Assembly (NCBI GenBank): GCA_910587305.1
Contig: CAJUKV010000041.1
Coordinates: 1 to 30,902, forward strand
Reading direction: 5' to 3'
Source of the DNA: an uncultured Lachnospiraceae bacterium
Lineage (GTDB): Bacteria > Bacillota > Clostridia > Lachnospirales > Lachnospiraceae
Length of the DNA stretch: 30,902 nucleotides
Shown here: positions 24,044 to 30,902 of the stretch, in pieces
Numbering within the stretch: the first letter of the stretch is position 1
Layout of the letters: each line of letters begins with the position of its first letter
Notes under the pieces: generated by a model
Databases searched by the model: none
Told to the model about the DNA's origin: nothing
Seen by the model: only the letters and a program-made list of their open reading frames with translations
Position numbers and translations under genes: made by a program

Positions 24044-24469
24044 ATGTTTGTGGAAACGATGAGTCCTGAGGAGACCTTTGCGTTGGGTAAAAAAATCGGT
24101 GAAAAGGTATCTCCCGGCACAGTGCTTACTTTAATTGGGGATTTGGGAGTGGGAAAAACTGTTTTTTCACAAGGACTGGCAGCAGGACTTGGCATTACGG
24201 AAACGGTAAACAGTCCTACTTTTACGATTTTGCAGATTTATGACGAAGGAAGATGCCCTTTTTATCATTTTGACGTGTATCGGATAGGCGACCTTTGCGA
24301 AATGGATGAAATTGGGTACGAGGATTATTTTTATGGAGATGGCGTTTGCCTGATTGAATGGGCTGATTTGATACGGGAAATCCTTCCGGAGAAATATACC
24401 CAAATAACCATTTCGAAGGATATGGAAAAGGGCTTTGACTATAGAAAAATACATATTACGGACTGCTGA
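24044..24469 (+). CDS. tsaE: tRNA t6A biosynthesis ATPase TsaE
   Basis: 141 residues from ATG 24044; a longer frame upstream (from 23870) would translate the hairpin repeats and is rejected. P-loop GDLGVGKT after TVLTLIG, then the family motifs NSPTFTILQIY and FYHFDVYRI, and CLIEWADL as the Walker B-like segment. Length fits the family (about 150). TsaE drives ATP-dependent turnover of the TsaB-TsaD-TsaC reaction that makes t6A at position 37 of ANN-decoding tRNAs. tsaB follows 157 bases later, separated by the 96-bp repeat. Confidence 0.92.
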   Translation: MFVETMSPEETFALGKKIGEKVSPGTVLTLIGDLGVGKTVFSQGLAAGLGITETVNSPTFTILQIYDEGRCPFYHFDVYRIGDLCEMDEIGYEDYFYGDGVCLIEWADLIREILPEKYTQITISKDMEKGFDYRKIHITDC

Positions 24470-24508
24470 GGATCTGTGGGCTGCTAAAAGCATGAGAGGA
24501 GTTCGCGT

Positions 24509-24604
24509 GAATTTGCGCCGAGGCGTCACAATTTCCATGATGGCAGAGCGAAATCTGACATTTTGCTTGCCTCTTTAGCGTAAAACGCTTTGGAATGGAG
24601 GAAA
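24509..24604 (+). repeat. 96-bp dispersed repeat carrying a ribosome binding site, copy B
   Basis: About 85% like 17803-17898, in the same orientation to its downstream gene, and again ending GGAATGGAGGAAA. Here the site drives the 7-codon frame at 24607 rather than tsaB directly. Confidence 0.8.
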
Positions 24605-24606
24605 GA

Positions 24607-24630
24607 ATGGGGGAAATACAAGGAGTATGA
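24607..24630 (+). CDS. Possible 7-codon leader peptide overlapping tsaB start
   Basis: ATG GGG GAA ATA CAA GGA GTA TGA follows GGAGGAAA at ideal distance, and its stop overlaps the tsaB start as ATGA. Ribosomes ending here could restart on tsaB. The reading frame is seen directly; translation is inferred. Confidence 0.4.
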   Translation: MGEIQGV

Positions 24631-25352
24631 AAATCATTGCAATAGATAGCTCGGGGCTGGTGGCTTCGGTGGCTATTGTGGAGGACGATATTCTGATAGG
24701 GGAATACAATGTCCAGTACAAGAAAACACATTCCCAAACCCTGCTTCCTATGTTGGATGAGCTTAAAAAAATGGTAGAACTTGATTTAAAGAAAGTAGAC
24801 GCCATTGCCCTGGCGAAGGGGCCGGGCTCTTTTACCGGTTTACGGATTGGTTCCGCTACCGCGAAGGGGCTTGGACTTGTAATGGAGGCGCCTTTAGTTG
24901 AAATTCCTACCCTGGATGGAATGGCATGCAATCTGTATGGCACGGATAAGTTGGTGTGTCCGATTATGGACGCCAGAAGAAACCAGGTATATACAGGGAT
25001 ATATCGATTTGTAAGAGGAGAGGGAAATCCTGCATCCTATCATCTGAAAAGCCTGGTAGAGCAGTGCGCCGTTTCGATAGATGAAATTGCGCAAAAGTGT
25101 AATGAATTAGGCGAAGAAGTTATTTTTTTGGGAGACGGTGTGCCTGTTTTTTCAAAAAGGCTTTCGGAAATTCTTAAGGTTCCCTACGGCTTTGCCCCTG
25201 CCCATATGAACAGGCAGAGAGCGGCATCCTTTGCCGTGTTGGCGTTTGATTATTTAAAAGAAGGGAAATTTGTTGCCGCCAGAGACCATGCACCGGAATA
25301 TTTAAGATTATCCCAGGCGGAAAGAGAGAAAGCGAAGAAGGCGGAGCGGTAA
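24627..25352 (+). CDS. tsaB: tRNA t6A biosynthesis protein TsaB
   Basis: 241 residues. It opens MKIIAIDSSGLVASVAIVEDD and carries KKTHSQTLLPMLDEL and ALAKGPGSFTGLRIGSATAKGL, the TsaB hallmark block of the ASKHA fold. PIMDARRNQVYTGIY follows. TsaB dimerises with TsaD and is needed for threonylcarbamoyl transfer to tRNA, but is not itself catalytic. The start codon overlaps a 7-codon leader frame. rimI follows after 15 bases, the common clostridial order. Confidence 0.94.
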   Translation: MKIIAIDSSGLVASVAIVEDDILIGEYNVQYKKTHSQTLLPMLDELKKMVELDLKKVDAIALAKGPGSFTGLRIGSATAKGLGLVMEAPLVEIPTLDGMACNLYGTDKLVCPIMDARRNQVYTGIYRFVRGEGNPASYHLKSLVEQCAVSIDEIAQKCNELGEEVIFLGDGVPVFSKRLSEILKVPYGFAPAHMNRQRAASFAVLAFDYLKEGKFVAARDHAPEYLRLSQAEREKAKKAER

Positions 25353-25367
25353 CACATAAGGAGAAAG

Positions 25368-25802
25368 ATGTTACGAATAAGAGAAATGGAAGCTGCCGAT
25401 GTGGAAGCGGTCAGCAAATTGGAAAGCGAGACTTTTTCCATGCCCTGGTCGGCAAAGGATTTTTTGGAGATGGTGGAAGCCGACTACGCCTGTTACTATG
25501 TGGCGGAAATAGACGGCAGGATTGTGGGATGCTGCGGCATCAGGAACATAGCGGGAGAAGGGGAAATCACCAATGTGATGGTTGCTGCCGGCTACAGAAA
25601 AAAGGGAATCGGCAAAAAAATGATGGAATATATGTTGGAAAAGGCGGCGAAGGATGGCATAGGCGACTGTACTTTAGAGGTTCGGGTCGGCAACCAGGCT
25701 GCCATCAGGCTGTATGAAAGTCTTGGCTTTCAGGGGGAGGGGGTAAGACCGGGCTTTTATGATAAGCCGAAGGAAGACGCCCTGATTATGTGGAAAAGAT
25801 AG
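25368..25802 (+). CDS. rimI: Ribosomal protein S18-alanine N-acetyltransferase RimI
   Basis: 144 residues, GNAT fold. MLRIREMEAADVEAVSKLE opens the domain; ITNVMVAAGYRKKGIGKKMMEYML is motif A with the acetyl-CoA loop (RKKGIG), and LEVRVGNQAAIRLYESLGF is motif B with the usual RimI N-x-x-A-I-x-L-Y-E-x-x-G-F pattern. It is expected to acetylate the N-terminus of a ribosomal protein, S18 in E. coli. AAGGAG lies 6 bases upstream and the gene is close behind tsaB. Confidence 0.92.
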   Translation: MLRIREMEAADVEAVSKLESETFSMPWSAKDFLEMVEADYACYYVAEIDGRIVGCCGIRNIAGEGEITNVMVAAGYRKKGIGKKMMEYMLEKAAKDGIGDCTLEVRVGNQAAIRLYESLGFQGEGVRPGFYDKPKEDALIMWKR

Positions 25803-25886
25803 ACAGTGCATGGAAGAATTACCACTAGTCCCGGACGCACTTTTATGTATAATAAGTGTTAGAGGATATCAAAGGAGGATAAGACC

Positions 25887-26135
25887 ATGCGAATTTATTT
25901 TGATGAAAATAAAAATGAATTGTCAGCTGTTATCTGTAATAAATGCAAGAAAGAATTGAAAGTCGAAAAGGGCATTTTAAAAGAAGGATGCTTTAGCGGA
26001 AATGTCCGGTTTGGATATTTCAGTAATAAAGATGGGAGCAAACATTCCTTTGACTTGTGCGAGGAATGTTATGATAAAATGATTAAAGAATTTGCCATTC
26101 CGGTAGAAGAGGAGGAAATAACGGAATTACTCTAA
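25887..26135 (+). CDS. Small two-CxxC protein, unknown
   Basis: 82 residues after a perfect AAGGAGG site. CNKC (about 17-20) and CEEC (about 58-61), with a further Cys near 35, make a likely zinc-binding knuckle or rubredoxin-like site. The C-terminus is acidic (VEEEEITELL). No membrane segment. It lies between rimI and the RNase Z gene. I do not recognise a named family; the spacing of the Cys pairs fits small zinc-ribbon proteins. Confidence 0.75.
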   Translation: MRIYFDENKNELSAVICNKCKKELKVEKGILKEGCFSGNVRFGYFSNKDGSKHSFDLCEECYDKMIKEFAIPVEEEEITELL

Positions 26136-26179
26136 GGCGGCATGGATGGGGAATGGCATAAGAGAGGTTTGAGGAATTT

Positions 26180-27103
26180 ATGCTGGATATTTGTTTGCTC
26201 GGGACAGGCGGAATGATGCCCCTTCCCTATAGATGGCTGACATCCATGATGGCCAGATACAATGGAAAAAGTATATTGATTGATTGTGGGGAAGGAACGC
26301 AGATTGCCATGAAAGAAAAAGGCTGGAGCCCAAAGCCTGTTGAGGTAATCTGCTTTACCCACTTTCATGCGGATCATATTAGCGGACTGCCGGGAATGCT
26401 TCTGACAATGGGGAATGCGGAGCGGACAGAGCCGCTTCTTTTAGTGGGGCCTAAGGGACTTTCGAAGGTGGTGGCGTCTTTACGTGTGATTGCGCCGGAG
26501 CTGCCTTTTGTGATAGACTGTCTGGAACTAAATGATGCGGAGCATACGATTTTTTTTGATGGTTATAAAATTGTGGCCTTCAGAGTGAACCATAATGTCC
26601 CCTGCTATGGGTACAGCATGTCCATTGAGCGAACCGGCAGATTTCAGGTGGAGCGCGCGCTTTCTTTTGAAATAGAAAAAAAGTACTGGAATCGGCTGCA
26701 AAGAGGTGAGACAATAGATACGGGAGAGCGGATTTTGACGCCGGATATGGTTTTAGGACCTGCAAGGAAAGGGCTTAAAGTCACTTACTGCACGGATACA
26801 AGGCCGACGGAAGGAATTGTAAGGCATGCCGCCGGTTCGGATCTTTTTATCTGTGAGGGCATGTACGGGGAGCCTGATAAAAAAGCGAAGGCAAAAGAAA
26901 ATAAACACATGACCTTTTATGAGGCGGCAGAACTGGCAAGGCGGGCGGAGGTATCGAGACTTTGGCTGACGCATTACAGCCCGTCCCTGAACCGGCCGGA
27001 AGAATACCTGCCGGCAGTCAGAAAAATTTTCCCGGCGGCGGAAACCTGTAAGGACGGGAAAACCATTGAGCTTATGTTTGAGGATGAAGAAAACGAAAAG
27101 TAA
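26180..27103 (+). CDS. rnz: Ribonuclease Z
   Basis: 307 residues, the short RNase Z form. It opens MLDICLLGTGGMMPLPYRWLTS and has the metallo-beta-lactamase motif FTHFHADHISGLPG (zinc ligands His-x-His-x-Asp-His). Further ligands are expected at NHNVPCYGY, the Asp of YCTDTRP and the His of LTHYSP. CEGMYG fits the family. It removes the 3' trailer from tRNA precursors, matching a neighbourhood rich in tRNA modification genes and two tRNA genes. A good site (GAGG) precedes the start. Confidence 0.93.
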   Translation: MLDICLLGTGGMMPLPYRWLTSMMARYNGKSILIDCGEGTQIAMKEKGWSPKPVEVICFTHFHADHISGLPGMLLTMGNAERTEPLLLVGPKGLSKVVASLRVIAPELPFVIDCLELNDAEHTIFFDGYKIVAFRVNHNVPCYGYSMSIERTGRFQVERALSFEIEKKYWNRLQRGETIDTGERILTPDMVLGPARKGLKVTYCTDTRPTEGIVRHAAGSDLFICEGMYGEPDKKAKAKENKHMTFYEAAELARRAEVSRLWLTHYSPSLNRPEEYLPAVRKIFPAAETCKDGKTIELMFEDEENEK

Positions 27104-27143
27104 AACCCCGTGGAAATAAAGGGAAGGAAAAGGAGGGAGCCGG

Positions 27144-27734
27144 ATGAACAAAGAAAAGGGTCAGGGAGGAATAAAGATTTTTGTTGTCGTTATTGTTTTA
27201 GTATGCCTGGTGCTTGGCTATTACTATTATTTGTCAAACAAAAGAAATGACAAAGAGTCGGAGCAGCAGGTAAAAGCCACTGCGGTTCAGGAAGTCTTGA
27301 TGCGGGATTTGGAAAATAATTATCCGCCGACGCCCAGGGAAGTGGTCAAATATTATGCGGAGATCACCAAATGCTTTTATGCGGAAAGCTACACGGAAGA
27401 AGAATTTCACGATATGGCAATGCAGATTCGGAAACTGTATGACGATGAACTCGCTGCCAACAAGACCGATCAGCAATATCTGGATGATCTTGGAGTGGAT
27501 ATTGATCTGCTAAAAGGTCAGGAGATCGTGATATCCAGCTATTCGCCCGGTTCCAGTACGGACGTGGAGGAATTTACGCAGGACGGCTATAGCTGGGCGA
27601 AAACCCGCTGTACCTTTCACTTAAGACAAGGAACCCAGTTCCAAAATACGGAAGAAATTTTTCTCCTGCGCAAGGACGATAATGGGCATTGGAAAATTTA
27701 CGGCTGGACTTTGGCCGATGACGAGAATGTGTGA
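27144..27734 (+). CDS. Membrane-anchored extracytoplasmic protein, DUF6715-like
   Basis: 196 residues. A short basic N-terminus and one membrane helix (IFVVVIVLVCLVLGYYYYL, about 12-30) place the rest outside the cell. The external domain contains NYPPTPREVVKYYAEITKCFY, KTDQQYLDDLGVDIDLLKGQEI and a C-terminal strand region (WAKTRCTFHLRQG ... HWKIYGWTLAD). This resembles a clostridial family I recall as DUF6715; the match is from memory. Function unknown. It follows rnz by 40 bases with an AAGGAGGG site. Confidence 0.75.
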   Translation: MNKEKGQGGIKIFVVVIVLVCLVLGYYYYLSNKRNDKESEQQVKATAVQEVLMRDLENNYPPTPREVVKYYAEITKCFYAESYTEEEFHDMAMQIRKLYDDELAANKTDQQYLDDLGVDIDLLKGQEIVISSYSPGSSTDVEEFTQDGYSWAKTRCTFHLRQGTQFQNTEEIFLLRKDDNGHWKIYGWTLADDENV

Positions 27735-27791
27735 TAAACAAATTTGAGCCCGGCTCCAATTTGCGGGCCAGTATAAGCATAGAGGAATGAA

Positions 27792-28814
27792 ATGGAAAAA
27801 GACATTTATATACTTGCAATCGAAAGCTCCTGTGATGAGACGGCGGCGGCGGTGGTGAAAAACGGAAGAGAAGTATTGTCTAATGTGATTTATTCCCAGA
27901 TTGCCCTTCACACAGAATACGGAGGGGTAGTACCGGAAATTGCTTCCCGTAAGCATATAGAAAAAATAAATCAGGTAATAGAAAAGGCTCTTTCCGACGC
28001 GGACAGGGAGCTTTCACAAATTGATGCGATTGCGGTTACCTATGGGCCGGGACTGGTGGGAGCGCTGCTTGTAGGCGTTTCAGCCGCCAAGGCAATCAGT
28101 TTTGCTTCCGGTCTTCCGCTTATAGGAGTGCATCATATAGAAGGACATATCAGCGCTAATTATATAGAAAATAAAGAATTGGAGCCGCCCTTTTTATGCC
28201 TGGTGGTTTCCGGCGGGCATTCTCATTTGGTAGTAGTGAAAGATTACGGGGAATACGAAATTATAGGGAGAACCAGAGATGATGCCGCCGGGGAGGCTTT
28301 TGACAAGGTTGCCCGCGCCATAGGGTTAGGATATCCCGGGGGACCTAAAATTGATAAAGTTTCTAAAGATGGCAATCCGGACGCTATTCATTTCCCGCGG
28401 GCCAAGGTGGGAGATGCAGAGTACGATTTCAGTTTCAGCGGTTTAAAATCGGCGGTTTTAAATTACTTAAACTCCTGTCAGATGAAAGGAGAAGAAGTCG
28501 TTACGGCAGACGTGGCCGCTTCCTTTCAGAAGGCGGTGATAGATGTGCTGGTAGAACACTCTATGGATGCACTTGTAAAACTTGGGTATAAAAAGTTTGC
28601 CATTGCAGGAGGCGTCGCATCGAACAGCAGCTTGAGAAAGGCTTTTGAGGAGAGATGCGCGAGAGAAGGGATTGCTTTTTATCATCCCTCCCCTGTCTAT
28701 TGTACGGATAATGCGGCAATGATAGGAACGGCAGCTTACTATGAGTATCAAAATGGCGTGCGCCATGGGTTTGATTTAAATGCAATGCCTAATTTAAAGC
28801 TTGGCGAAAAATAG
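27792..28814 (+). CDS. tsaD: tRNA N6-adenosine threonylcarbamoyltransferase TsaD
   Basis: 340 residues. It opens DIYILAIESSCDETAAAVVKNG and carries the metal-binding HHIEGHISAN (His-x3-His), CLVVSGGHSHLV, RDDAAGEAFDKVARAIGLGYPGGP, FSFSGLKSAV and GGVASNSSLR, all hallmark TsaD blocks. It transfers the threonylcarbamoyl group to A37 of tRNA in complex with TsaB and TsaE, both encoded upstream. TsaC, which makes the intermediate, is not in this window. GAGG lies 6 bases before the start. Confidence 0.96.
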   Translation: MEKDIYILAIESSCDETAAAVVKNGREVLSNVIYSQIALHTEYGGVVPEIASRKHIEKINQVIEKALSDADRELSQIDAIAVTYGPGLVGALLVGVSAAKAISFASGLPLIGVHHIEGHISANYIENKELEPPFLCLVVSGGHSHLVVVKDYGEYEIIGRTRDDAAGEAFDKVARAIGLGYPGGPKIDKVSKDGNPDAIHFPRAKVGDAEYDFSFSGLKSAVLNYLNSCQMKGEEVVTADVAASFQKAVIDVLVEHSMDALVKLGYKKFAIAGGVASNSSLRKAFEERCAREGIAFYHPSPVYCTDNAAMIGTAAYYEYQNGVRHGFDLNAMPNLKLGEK

Positions 28815-28945
28815 AGATGAAGATTTTCGAAGGGGTCGAAAGAAGCCGTCTAAGAAAGTCTAAATCATCTCCGGAAGAATCGCTTGGGGTGATTTTTCCG
28901 AAATGGTTTAAGGATTGTTTGCGCTGCAAGGGGCATGTCGGATAG
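28803..28945. repeat. Diverged relative of the 5863-6040 foldback element
   Basis: The left part (28803-28863) resembles 5863-5917 directly, and 28855-28945 resembles the reverse complement of about 5941-6030, including GAAGAATCGC, AATCATCTC and GGGCATGTCGG. It fills the gap between tsaD and ispD. Confidence 0.6.
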
Positions 28946-28976
28946 TTTGGGAGTAACTTCAAAAAATGGGGGAATT

Positions 28977-29702
28977 ATGAGTGGGGAGAAAAAATTGCGT
29001 ACGGCAGCGGTTATTTTGGCTGCAGGCAGCGGCAAAAGGATGGGGAGCAATACAAAAAAGCAGTATATGCTTATTGCCGGAAAGCCGATTATCTATTATC
29101 CTTTAAAGACCTTTCAGGAAAGCTTTGTGGATGAAATTGTTTTGGTAGTATCTCCCGGGGACATTGCTTATTGTAAAAAAGAAATTGTAGAAAGATATGG
29201 TTTTAGCAAAGTGCGGCATATTGTTGAAGGGGGAAAAGAACGCTACCATTCGGTGGCAATCGGATTAGACCATATCAATTCCTGTGAATTTGTCTTTATC
29301 CATGACGGGGCAAGACCTGTGGTGACAAAGGATATATTGGAAAGAGCGCTTTGCTGTGTGAGAGAATTTAAAGCATGTGTTGTGGGAATGCCGGTAAAGG
29401 ATACCATTAAGATTGCCGATAAGGAGGGGTTCATAGCGTCAACGCCGGACAGAAAGCTGGTTTGGACGATACAGACGCCTCAGGTTTTTTCCCTGCCCCT
29501 GATTAAGGAGGCTTATCATAGCCTGATGCAAAAAGAGAAGGCGCTTTTAAAAGAGGGCTTATCTGTGACAGACGACGCTATGGTGGTGGAAACATTGACA
29601 GGGCATCCGGTCAGACTTGTTTATGGTTCCTATGAAAATATAAAAATAACAACTCCTGAGGATATTCAAATAGCGGAAAATTTCCTTTTTCCGGCCAAGT
29701 AA
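28977..29702 (+). CDS. ispD: 2-C-methyl-D-erythritol 4-phosphate cytidylyltransferase IspD
   Basis: 241 residues from ATG 28977; the ATG at 28935 lies inside the repeat element and is less likely. The nucleotide-binding motif is AAVILAAGSGKRMGSNTKKQY, followed by FVFIHDGARPVV, VGMPVKDTIK, VWTIQTPQVF and VTDDAMVVE. It joins CTP and MEP in the third step of the non-mevalonate isoprenoid pathway. Size matches the family (about 230-240). A GGGGGA site precedes the start. The other MEP genes are not in this window. Confidence 0.94.
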   Translation: MSGEKKLRTAAVILAAGSGKRMGSNTKKQYMLIAGKPIIYYPLKTFQESFVDEIVLVVSPGDIAYCKKEIVERYGFSKVRHIVEGGKERYHSVAIGLDHINSCEFVFIHDGARPVVTKDILERALCCVREFKACVVGMPVKDTIKIADKEGFIASTPDRKLVWTIQTPQVFSLPLIKEAYHSLMQKEKALLKEGLSVTDDAMVVETLTGHPVRLVYGSYENIKITTPEDIQIAENFLFPAK

Positions 29703-29842
29703 CAAAAAAATAGGTAGAAGTGGTTTTAGCAGAAATATTTTTATGTGTGGATATGAAGTCTTAGGTATATTTTGCTTAAAAGCTTCATATGAATGGTATT
29801 CAGGGCCTAATACATATTAATTTTTTGGAAGGAAACCACGGA

Positions 29843-30490
29843 ATGATAAATGGAATGGAAGAAACTTACCGGGATTTTTTGGGACAAATGGGGGAGGAGG
29901 CTTTTCTGGAACCTTATAAGGCGGCATGCCGCAGAGTGGAAGAAAAGTTAAACAGAATAAATACGACTGTTTCTCAGAAGAAAGGAAGAACCTTTATCAG
30001 CCAAATTACATATCGAATTAAGACACCGGAAAGCTGCCTGGACAAAGTGATTAAGAAAAAATGTGCGGTAAAACGCCAGACGGTTCAGGAGCGTTTTGAC
30101 GATATCGCAGGGATACGGGTCGTATGCAATTTTTTGGAAGATATTTACCGGCTGGTAGAAATTTTAAATAAGGATAAAGAATTACAGATAATTAAGGTAA
30201 AAGATTATATTCGAAATCCGAAAGAAAGCGGCTATCAGAGCCTTCACGTGATTGTGCTTGTACCGGTTGAAGGGTTTGAGCGTAAAAAAGTAGAAATTCA
30301 GATCAGAACGCGTGCAATGAACTTTTGGGCCGTGGCGGAACATTGCCTGGTATATAAAAGGCCAAAGGAACAAAAAGAAAATTTGTGGCTTCCGGCCATT
30401 TTTCGGGCATTTTCCAGCCATATAAAAGGCCGGGAAGGCTCTCATCCCGGAAGTTTACATGACTTTGGAAATAGTGTAAAAAAAATTTAA
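29843..30490 (+). CDS. Small alarmone synthetase (RelA/SpoT synthetase domain only)
   Basis: 215 residues from ATG 29843, selected because GGAAGGA lies 9 bases upstream; an in-frame ATG at 29789 has no site. The synthetase domain is clear: QERFDDIAGIRVVCNFLEDIYR, VKDYIRNPKESGYQSLHVIV and KVEIQIRTRAMNFWAVAEHCLVYK. No hydrolase, TGS or ACT domain is present, as in RelP/RelQ-type enzymes that make (p)ppGpp. The C-terminus (about 172-215) lacks the usual acidic helices and is basic and Ser/Gly-rich, so a late frameshift is possible. It ends just before the tRNA-Ser promoter. Confidence 0.88.
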   Translation: MINGMEETYRDFLGQMGEEAFLEPYKAACRRVEEKLNRINTTVSQKKGRTFISQITYRIKTPESCLDKVIKKKCAVKRQTVQERFDDIAGIRVVCNFLEDIYRLVEILNKDKELQIIKVKDYIRNPKESGYQSLHVIVLVPVEGFERKKVEIQIRTRAMNFWAVAEHCLVYKRPKEQKENLWLPAIFRAFSSHIKGREGSHPGSLHDFGNSVKKI

Positions 30491-30498
30491 AAAAAGTG

Positions 30499-30527
30499 TT
30501 GACATATATCAAGTGATTTGCTAGACT
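30499..30527 (+). promoter_or_regulatory. tRNA promoter
   Basis: TTGACA (30499-30504), 17 bases, TAGACT (30522-30527), 36 bases before the first tRNA-Ser. The region 30491-30902 otherwise holds only the two tRNA genes and a short CGGAAT-TAT-ATTCCG hairpin (30669-30683). Confidence 0.75.
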
Positions 30528-30563
30528 AGTTAATGCGCTACTTACAGCGCAAACATGCGACAT

Positions 30564-30649
30564 GGAGAGGTATCGAAGTGGTCATAACGAGGCGGTCTTG
30601 AAAACCGTTTGTCCGCAAGGGCGCGTGGGTTCGAATCCCACCCTCTCCG
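30564..30649 (+). tRNA. tRNA-Ser (UGA)
   Basis: The acceptor stem GGAGAGG pairs with CCTCTCC, with discriminator G. The anticodon stem is CGGTC/... ACCG around loop CTTGAAA, giving anticodon TGA. A long variable arm (GTCCGCAAGGGC) and the T loop GGTTCGAATCC mark a class II tRNA. CCA is not encoded. Confidence 0.95.
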
Positions 30650-30726
30650 CTGGAGATACCTTCTCCATCGGAATTATATTCCGAAATACAGCAGGGTGGA
30701 AGCCTTGCAATTGATCAGCTAGATCT

Positions 30727-30815
30727 GGAGAAGTACCCAAGAGGCTGAAGGGGCTCCCCTGGAAAGGGAGTAGGTCGTTAATAGCGGTGCGAGGGTTCAA
30801 ATCCCTCCTTCTCCG
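30727..30815 (+). tRNA. tRNA-Ser (GGA)
   Basis: The acceptor stem GGAGAAG pairs with CTTCTCC, with discriminator G. Anticodon stem CTCCC/GGGAG around CTGGAAA gives anticodon GGA. Long variable arm (class II) and T loop GGTTCAAATCC. It is probably co-transcribed with the UGA tRNA 77 bases upstream. Confidence 0.95.
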
Positions 30816-30902
30816 TTGGCAGTCACCCTTGATTGCCTGATAACAAATGAACCTTGACAAATAAACAGCAATGCAACCCTGAAAATTCAAAGAGAAACAT
30901 TC

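Noticed and set aside
23611..24195. Minus-strand 194-residue frame
   Set aside because: Antisense to the YcxB-like gene and the tsaE start; no family motif and it would translate the hairpin repeats.
30582..30890. Minus-strand 102-residue frame containing ERVGFEPTRPCGQTVFKTA
   Set aside because: It is antisense to the two tRNA-Ser genes; this is the well-known false protein produced by translating tRNA-Ser on the wrong strand.
1..30902. CRISPR arrays
   Set aside because: No regularly spaced repeat of 24-40 bases with unique spacers is seen; the repeats found are paired or dispersed.

Overview
The window looks like a chromosomal segment of a Gram-positive gut-type clostridium, most likely Lachnospiraceae. 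This is inferred from strong AGGAGG-type ribosome binding sites, purine-rich coding strands, an FMN riboswitch-RibU unit, a BlaI/M56 pair, MacAB-like ABC genes and the tsaE-tsaB-rimI...tsaD order. No species can be named from sequence alone.

Region 1 (1-1.55 kb) is the edge of a mobile element. It holds the last 44 codons of a tyrosine recombinase, a YhcG/DUF1016-type PDDEXK nuclease gene broken by one frameshift, a 41-bp direct repeat on both sides of that gene, and a strong terminator.

Region 2 (1.68-11.46 kb) is the most interesting part. Eight same-strand genes encode a helical protein with one membrane segment, a small coiled-coil protein, two tandem paralogous P-loop GTPase-like proteins (the first with damaged G3/G4 motifs), two tandem paralogues of an unrecognised domain (one soluble, one membrane anchored), a Ycf46-like AAA+ ATPase, and a long helical protein with a central hydrophobic hairpin under its own promoter. 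A 13-bp palindrome sits in the first promoter. The layout (NTPase switches, AAA+ remodeller, membrane proteins) resembles GTPase/AAA+ conflict systems, but I cannot assign it to a named system; its function is inference.

Region 3 (11.5-17.4 kb) holds a convergent BlaI-type repressor/M56 metalloprotease operon with two operator-like dyads, then an AT-rich island: a NACHT NTPase (bNACHT-like, probable anti-phage), a small gene remnant, and a possible PBECR-like nuclease gene behind a structured leader.

Region 4 (17.4-23.0 kb) holds an FMN riboswitch with terminator and ribU, then an ABC ATPase, HlyD/MacA-type adaptor and MacB-type permease under a promoter overlapped by a 10-bp palindrome.

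Region 5 (23.0-30.9 kb) is housekeeping: a YcxB-like membrane protein, tsaE, tsaB, rimI, a small CxxC protein, RNase Z, a membrane-anchored protein of unknown role, tsaD, ispD, a small alarmone synthetase and two tRNA-Ser genes (UGA, GGA). TsaE, TsaB and TsaD supply most of the tRNA t6A37 pathway.

Several dispersed non-coding repeats link the regions: a foldback element with terminal inverted repeats (5863-6040, related copy at 28803-28945), a 96-bp element that carries a ribosome binding site (upstream of ribU and tsaB), and clusters of short perfect hairpins.
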